Origin: Hibiscus mutabilis
Lineage: Eukaryota > Streptophyta > Magnoliopsida > Malvales > Malvaceae
Reading direction: 5' to 3'
Assembly (NCBI GenBank): GCA_019671005.1
Contig: CM033726.1
Location: 7,943,213-8,007,212 of the forward strand
DNA length: 64,000 nt
Below, one piece after another: positions 58,040 to 64,000 of the stretch (positions within the stretch are counted from its first letter, which is position 1; each line of letters begins with the position of its first letter). Made by a program: the position numbers and the translations under genes. The notes under the pieces were generated by a model that worked only from the letters and a program-made list of their open reading frames with translations, had not been told where the DNA came from and did no database searches.

Positions 58040-58330
58040 TACACTTGCTCACCTTTGTTCCCATCCTCAAAATTGGCGAACAACTCTCTTTTGGTGCCGA
58101 AATGCTTGGAAGCACCGGTGTCAACCACCCACTTAGCAGTATTTTCCACCAGATTGACTTCTGAAACCACTGCTACAATGATGTCATTAGCATTCTCTAC
58201 AACATTCAGTTGTGGTCTATTGTCATTCTGGCGGTCTTACCAGTGTTGGCACTAGTAGGCTTTGTGTCCGGCTTGTCCACACATGTAGTAGGCGACAAGT
58301 TTTCCTTGAGCTTTAGCATTGGTTGACTTT
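58040..58330 (-). pseudogene. Copia zinc knuckle and protease
   Basis: The minus strand reads AKWVVDTGASKHFGTKRELF, with the protease DTGAS box, near 58080-58140. Upstream, near 58240-58310, a zinc knuckle reads YYMCGQAGHKAY with the first Cys replaced and a stop inside. Confidence 0.85.
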
Positions 58331-58432
58331 TTGAAGTTGTCAGACTTCTAGGGTTTGGTGTTCTTCTTTTGATTACCTCTTTTAATGATCTTTTTAGGTT
58401 TAGACCCTAAGGCAGCACCATATTCAACCAAG

Positions 58433-59067
58433 TTAGCTTTCTAGTGAAATGTCCCTCTTTTTATGTCTGAGGGAGTTGCGGTAGTCAGACCAGAACTTTG
58501 GCAGTTTCTCGATCAGAACGTTGGCTTGCAGAACTTCGCAAATATGTATTCCCTCGGCCAAGATATCAGAGACCATATTCTCATAGTCATGGGCTTGATC
58601 CATTATTGGTTTGTAGTCAGACATCTGGAACCTGAGCCACTCGTCAACGACGTATTTCTTGATGCATGTATCATCAACCCCATACTTTTCTTGCGTGTTT
58701 CCTTATATGACCTTTACGTTCCTCTCCTTGAGAAATATGTCAAAGAGTTTGTTTGACATGTGATTTAGGAGATGACCTCGCATCGTCTTATTATCTTTCT
58801 CATATTTTTAGCGGCAGCGACGATGGCAGTAGCCGAGGCATCGGTGGTGGGCAATTGGACAGAAGAAGTTTGAACGACATCAGTCGTGTCAACAGCTTCA
58901 GTAACATTAGCTGCTGGTGGTGAAAGAGTCGACTTCATCAGCACATAATCCAGATTTAGTTGCTCGAAGAAGATTAAAATATGCTGAGACCACCATCGAT
59001 AGTTGGACCCGTCGAGTGCATCTAGCTTGGACAGATATGGGACAAGTTTGCTTAACGGAATCGACAT
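58433..59067 (-). pseudogene. Copia gag
   Basis: The minus strand starts MSIPLSKLVPYLSKLDALDG with SNYRWWSQHILIFFEQLNLDYVL, typical copia gag text, 30-odd bases after the LTR. It resumes at 58433-58624 with DYKPIMDQAHDYENMV and LIEKLPKFWSDYRNSL. A frameshift lies near 58765. Confidence 0.85.
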
Positions 59068-59099
59068 CTTTTGCAGTGTAGAATAATTTGTTTATAGAT

Positions 59100-59975
59100 T
59101 GTTGGAAAAACAATATTGCAAAACTAGACCGTTAGCACTGACATGGTATATGAAACAATAAAAAGACGGGAAATTAATTAAATCGTGTCGTGGTGAAGAC
59201 CACTGTCCTAGAAACAAATTCGCCCAATGTGTGTAATCGTTGTGATGGAGGTTGTCCCCCAAGGTTAACACGGCCACTCCAAAACTTTGTACACCCAAAG
59301 AGTTGGAGTGGACTACAGTGGTACTGCTCTTCTTATCACCAGAAAAAATCAAAGATAATATAGCTCTTTTGTAAGCAAATGAATTGCTATATGAGATACA
59401 GAAATGAGAGGAATAACCTCTTTATTTATAGGTTGAACATGGGGTTAAAAGCGTTCAAATTGATCAAAAATTAATCTGATTAAATAGCTTGAAATTAGCC
59501 AGAAAATCTGCCTCGGTTGACTATTATTACAGCTGAAAGGTTCCGAATCTAGCCTTAAAATAGTCCAGGTTCAGCCTTCAAATTAGAGCAAAAACATCTG
59601 TTAAATACAGTCATTACAACTTGCGAAAATAACAGGTAATTTAGTTGTTATTTACTATAATTACGAAAATTAAACAGTCAGCTGAAATCAAGTTGTCTGA
59701 CAGAAAATTTGTCTGAATTCAAAATAATCTGCCTATTTCTCTCGGCCTATGAGAATGAAAAATTCTTTCACAAACTTTTATTATTGAGAGAAATTCCTAC
59801 GAATTTTCTCCAAAATCAAACCCACAAACATGTCAAAGATAGATGTTACCACAACCACAACCATAACGTTCACCCTTGTTCTCTATCAATCAATGAGATA
59901 AGGAAGTTATAACTCTATAAATACCCTTGCCAAAGGATATTCCTTTCCTACGTGGGATATTGAGCATTACAAACA
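59100..59975 (-). repeat. 5' LTR of the copia element
   Basis: 876 bp. Plus-strand ends are TGTTGGAAAAAC and ACAAACA. Direct match to 52230-52877 and about 54263-54282. Confidence 0.88.
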
Positions 59976-59980
59976 AAAGT

Positions 59981-60861
59981 AACCCGGATAACTTTCAAAG
60001 GAGGAGCTTGCATAGCCCTCCACATCTCCAGGAATAACAAATCATTATCATAATGTATTATAATACATTGTCAAAGTTCATTTCCATTAATTTGCACGCT
60101 CAACAAAACGAAATAACTAGAAATTGATAATAATCTGCCATGTCACTTGTTATCTACATTATATACCAACATCTTCATCTCATGTTGTACAAAAATATTT
60201 TTAGAAAACCTATTCACCTGTGGGGAATCAAATTCGGGTCCTCTGCAAGGCCATAGGGCTACTATCATATGATTAGGCATCCTGGCAAGATTTTGGAGCT
60301 GTTGTTCAATGCCCATTCTATAGGCTACCTGCATTTCATTTTGGAACAGCAATAGAAAGTCTTGTTAAGAGACTATATTGATATATTCTCTTGTGACTTT
60401 TAAGGAGTAAATCGAGCAGTCGAATATTTCAAGAATATCACACATTCTTACCTGACTTCACTCGTGCATTCTGATATAAGCTGCTGCTGTTTTTCCATCA
60501 TAGTTGGGGAGAACATAAGGAGGACAATTTCTGCTTCACAAAGGATAGATAGATAGCTCATTAGTTCTTTTTCATGATACCATGCTTTCTTTTGGCATAG
60601 GTCGTTGGGACAACACTACTCTCTTGGCCTTCCATCATATTTTGTGTATGCGTTTTCTTCCCCATAATACTCATTTTAACTCCTGCATTACAGTGAAATC
60701 TTCCAAATTTGGTCAACTACGATGATAGTCATTTAACTTGGTCATCAAACTTTTAAAACTTTAGTTTTTTAAATTTGCAGTTGCCACAAAAGTCAAATTT
60801 CTGATGTATAGAGTGATCATCGATCAATTTCCTCCTCCACGAAGTCCCTCTCCCTTTCCCT
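59981..60861. other. Spacer with a tRNA-like (SINE-like) stretch
   Basis: On the minus strand 60215-60300 reads 'ggccttgcagaggaccc' then 'gaatttgattcccc', similar to the promoter head of tRNA-derived SINEs (B-box GGTTCGANTCC in degraded form). I see no clear A-box or poly(A). The 69-aa minus frame over it is not convincing. The rest holds nothing recognised. Confidence 0.3.
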
Positions 60862-61351
60862 CACCTCCCTCTCTCCCGCACCCGTTGCCCTCGCCTCTTG
60901 GTCTCCTCCGTCGCCACCCAACTCCGACCCACTCTCCATTTCCTCACTTCCCTCGGACTCGTTGTCAATTCCCATACTACCCTTCTTTTGGTTTCCAACG
61001 TGGAAAACACCCTGAAGCCCAAACTCAACTTCCTTCGGTCCCTGGGTTTTGACGATCCCGAGGTGAACCGGATGGTGGCGAGGTCGCCCGGGTTGTTGAC
61101 TTTGAGTGTGGAGAATAATATGAGGCCTAAAGCTGAGTTTTTTCTTGGAGGAAATGGAAGGTGACTTGGAGGAATTAAAGAGGTTCCCCCAGTATTTTTC
61201 TTTTAGTTTAGAGAAAAAGATTAAGCCGAGGCATGGAGCTTTAGTGGAACATGGGTTTAAATTGCCATTGTCAAAGATGTTAAGGGTTAGTGATGGAGAG
61301 TTTAATTCTAGGTTGATTGAGATGCGATTGCAAAGAGTTCATAAGACATAG
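60862..61351 (+). pseudogene. mTERF-family protein, 5'-truncated and frameshifted
   Basis: The first frame, readable from about 60862, gives repeats of the mTERF type: LRPTLHFLTSLGL, LKPKLNFLRSLGFDDPEVNRMVARSPGLLTLSVENN. Near 61142-61155 a one-base change shifts the frame, and the second frame (61145-61351) continues EEMEGDLEELKRFPQYFSFSLEKKIKPRH and ends LIEMRLQRVHKT. mTERF proteins bind nucleic acids in chloroplasts or mitochondria. The N-terminal half, including any targeting peptide, is absent. An assembly error at the shift is possible, so it could be the last part of a real gene. Confidence 0.8.
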
Positions 61352-64000
61352 CCTTTCGTTGTTGTAAGTTCCTTTCCAAGGTTATTTCAAATTTTCTTTT
61401 CTGTTCTTAATTTGATGGTGAGAATTTGGGAAATTGCTGATAATTACTAGGCTTCCCATAGAAGAATGTATATTTGTGATATAAGAGATTTCAATCTTAA
61501 GCAGCCATTTGTGCAAGTTAAAGATTAATTGCATGAGAAAAATAGTTCCTCTTTTTATTCTATTTTTTTTAGAATGGAAAAAAAAAGATTGCACATGTTA
61601 GTGTTTGAGATATGGAAGCAAGATACTAAGATTTATATGCTTTTATCAGACGCATTTTAACTTAATTGTTTATGTCCGCATAGTAGAGGTTCAATGTTTT
61701 TACATTTCCCCATGATTCAAGACATTGTGGATAACATGTCTCCCTGTTAGTTGGAAAATTGTAATAGGATTCTATGAGTCTCGTGTTATGATTTTAATCT
61801 GCGAAGAGGAGGAAATACTGTGACGACATTTCAGTCATTTGCTGATGAACTCTTTTTACTTTGTGTTTTGATACACAATCTGTCGCATTGGGAAGTTGAT
61901 CAGCCTAATGTCCTTGGTCATCACACTTGGGACCTAGAATGTTTTTAAATTTAGCTCTAGATTTATTATTAGTAATATGCATAAGAGTATCTTGCAAACT
62001 GAACCGTTGCTATTTGAGTTTCTTTTGGTACCATTTCAGTTGTTGATATTTCATAGCGTTTGCGTTTGGTTTGTCCTTGTGCTTTTCTGGTACTCCCTGG
62101 ATCTCCACCATTAGATTATAATGGAATGATATGCTTTGTTGTTGGCCTTGGCAGTGAAGTTGCCTCAGATATATTTCTTTGAACTACTATTTCACATGAT
62201 TAATTTACAAATAAAAACTTTGTGAGTAGCAGTTCATTACTTTGACGGGATACGTATGGCTACTTGTTTGGTTTATGCTGTTATTTATTAGCTTCATTTT
62301 ATCATTGCTAGGGAATTTTGGTTCATAGCATTGAGCTGCTTTCTACTTGGAGTTGGAGGGCAATTTGTTGCAAATGCAAATATGCGTGCCTCATTATCTT
62401 TCAAATTCACAAGGTTTTAATTAGCATCGAGTCGATTCGTGGTAAGCTGGCTTATGCTTTAATTCGTCAACTTGGGGATGGAATGCTAGAATGCCACTAA
62501 GATGATGCTTGGACTTGAGGGATTACAAGAATCAATATAGCTAAAATACAGTTTGTCAATAGGATGAGATTGATCGAAAGTGCTACTAATTATTTTCTGA
62601 TGTCACCCAGATCATGCTTGATATAAAAAAAAAAAAATCAGGATTTTCCGGTGGTTGTTACCCTCCAGTAGAAGATCAAGGTTCATATACTTTTGGCCTT
62701 TTTCATATGCTTGATATAAAATACAGTTGTGCTCCATTTTTGTGCACCAGGAAGAAGGATCTGCAAACACAAAGGAGAGAGTTCAATTGATTTAAACCTG
62801 AAAATATATTGAAATCAATAGATTTTAATGTTTAGTTAGTAATGCCTTCCATTTATCTTTACTTTCCACCTTTCTCACCCTACCCCCTTTAGAAGCTGTT
62901 GTTTTTTCGTAGCTCTTTCCAGCTATTATAGATGGACGGTTGCAGAACTAGGGAGGGTTTAGAATTCATGTTACTTCGTCTGAAATGAAGATTTAGAATT
63001 AATGTCCAAGAGCTAGAACTAATATCCAGGGGTTTGTTTATAGAATTACTGAGAGCTGTTTCAGCTAAGGTGTTCAGGTGGGATAATTAGTGAGTACGAA
63101 ATTTATTAATTGTGTTGTTTGTAATTGTTTGTGGTTTTTTGGGGGTAGACGTGTATTTTTGCTTTTCCCGGTTCCCCAATTTTAAATAGATTTTGTTGAG
63201 TTTAATTTTAATGTAGATACTAATTATAGATCTAACAGTAATAAAAATTATAAATATCTTTATATTTATAAATTCATGTATTAGATTAGTTAATGATTTC
63301 AAATGAAGTGTTTTAGTGTTAACAATTGCACACAAACGATTTGAGAGAAGAAGAATGCTTAAATTGATATATTTTTTAAATTTGAATTATTAAATTTATT
63401 GAATTATTTTGAATTAGGATTAAATTAATTGAATATATAAGTTTTAAGGATTAAAATTAGCATTTTATTAAGATTTTTGTATGTATTTTAACGAAAGGGT
63501 GATCAAATCATAATTAAATTTTAATTGAGTGCCTATTATAAATTTAATAATCGAGTGATCTTCAATGTAGTTACCCAAATAACAAATACTGCTAAAAATC
63601 TCAACTCAGAAACCGAAAAATCTGGTTCAGACCCTCCCGATGGCCAACTTTAAAATCAAAGAGCTAACAAAAGAAACAAAGGGAGATATGTGGGCTCAAA
63701 ATGAAATTGGGCTTTAAAAACTAGCCACAACCAAGTTGTATTTAAACTTAAAGTTATCCTGTTTTCTTCCCGTTGAGCATTTAAGCATGTTTAATCTTAT
63801 GTTCTCGTGCATATTGATTAACGCCATGACAACCAAATTAAATTCAATCAATAATCTTTTATATACACTTTATTGTTAATATTCAGGGATTATAACTGTT
63901 TTTTCTAATAATATTACCTTTAAAAATTTGAATCTACATTTATTTATGGGACTCTGACCGTATGATTTGAATTGATGTGATGCCTTGTGGACAGGGAAAC
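61352..64000. other. AT-rich region, no gene supported
   Basis: May include 3' untranslated DNA of the mTERF-like locus. Only short unrecognised frames (62318-62500 plus, 63087-63335 minus) are present. An A-run at 62627-62638 is simple low-complexity. Confidence 0.4.

Larger units (their letters stand above)
52230..59975 (-). mobile_element. Ty1/copia retrotransposon, minus strand, decayed
   Basis: LTRs at 52230 to about 54282 (interrupted) and 59100-59975. The 5-bp duplication AAAGT flanks it at 52225-52229 and 59976-59980. The minus strand gives gag, protease, integrase, reverse transcriptase and RNase H in that order, the copia order. Coding parts carry many stops and shifts. No clear Met-tRNA primer site follows the 5' LTR. 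Confidence 0.9.

Noticed and set aside
60143..60352. 69-aa minus frame as an exon of the 51402-51833 gene
   Set aside because: A splice donor-like CAGGTGAAT follows it, but the sequence overlaps tRNA-like SINE text and shares no domain with the other frame.

Overview
The window is nuclear DNA of a flowering plant, most likely a eudicot. The evidence is one intact three-exon alpha-expansin gene, a remnant of an mTERF-family gene, AT-rich intergenic DNA, and typical plant transposable elements: chromovirus, Athila-like and Ogre/Tat-like Ty3/gypsy elements, Ty1/copia elements, L1-type LINEs, and hAT-like and Mutator-like MITEs. The species cannot be told by reading alone.

Layout. 1-4768: a tandem/dispersed repeat block carrying CG-containing hairpin motifs, interrupted by a 2.4 kb foldback element (366-2751) with TG...CA ends and a 5-bp target duplication. 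4769-10977: a full-length but frame-broken chromovirus (LTRs 4774-5360 and 10387-10972, target duplication CTAAG) whose leader holds 11 short palindromes. 11212-13353: a Mutator-like element with a hAT-like MITE nested in it, then a MITE with a telomere-like interior. 13356-18226: gene-poor. 18227-20250: a decayed copia element, minus strand. 20425-21700 and 22039-26040: two LINE remnants lying tail to tail. 26388-43406: a 17 kb Ogre/Tat-like LTR element on the minus strand that is almost free of coding sequence and rich in tandem repeats; an Athila-like element (30910-38581, target duplication GTAGG) sits inside it. 45185-46500: the expansin gene. 48170-49815: an inverted-repeat element with a hAT MITE nested inside. 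51402-51833: probable last exon of an unrecognised membrane-anchored protein, minus strand. 52230-59975: a copia element, minus strand, target duplication AAAGT, with another LTR-like insert in its 3' LTR. 60862-61351: a frameshifted mTERF fragment.

How it works together. Only the expansin looks like a functional host gene. It would encode a secreted cell-wall loosening protein. Everything else records nested insertion, which gives relative ages: the foldback is younger than the repeat block it splits, the hAT MITE is younger than its Mutator-like host, the Athila-like element is younger than the Ogre-like one, and the LTR-like insert is younger than the copia element.

The most unusual material is inside the retroelements. 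It comprises a TTGCC-nn-GGCAA palindrome that recurs across the LTRs, tag regions and polyprotein of the Athila-like element; an Ala/Asp/His-rich repeat spliced into its polyprotein between RNase H and integrase; a nine-unit hairpin array in the Ogre-like element; and the palindrome array in the chromovirus leader. All sequence comparisons were made by eye. No alignment, folding or database search was run.
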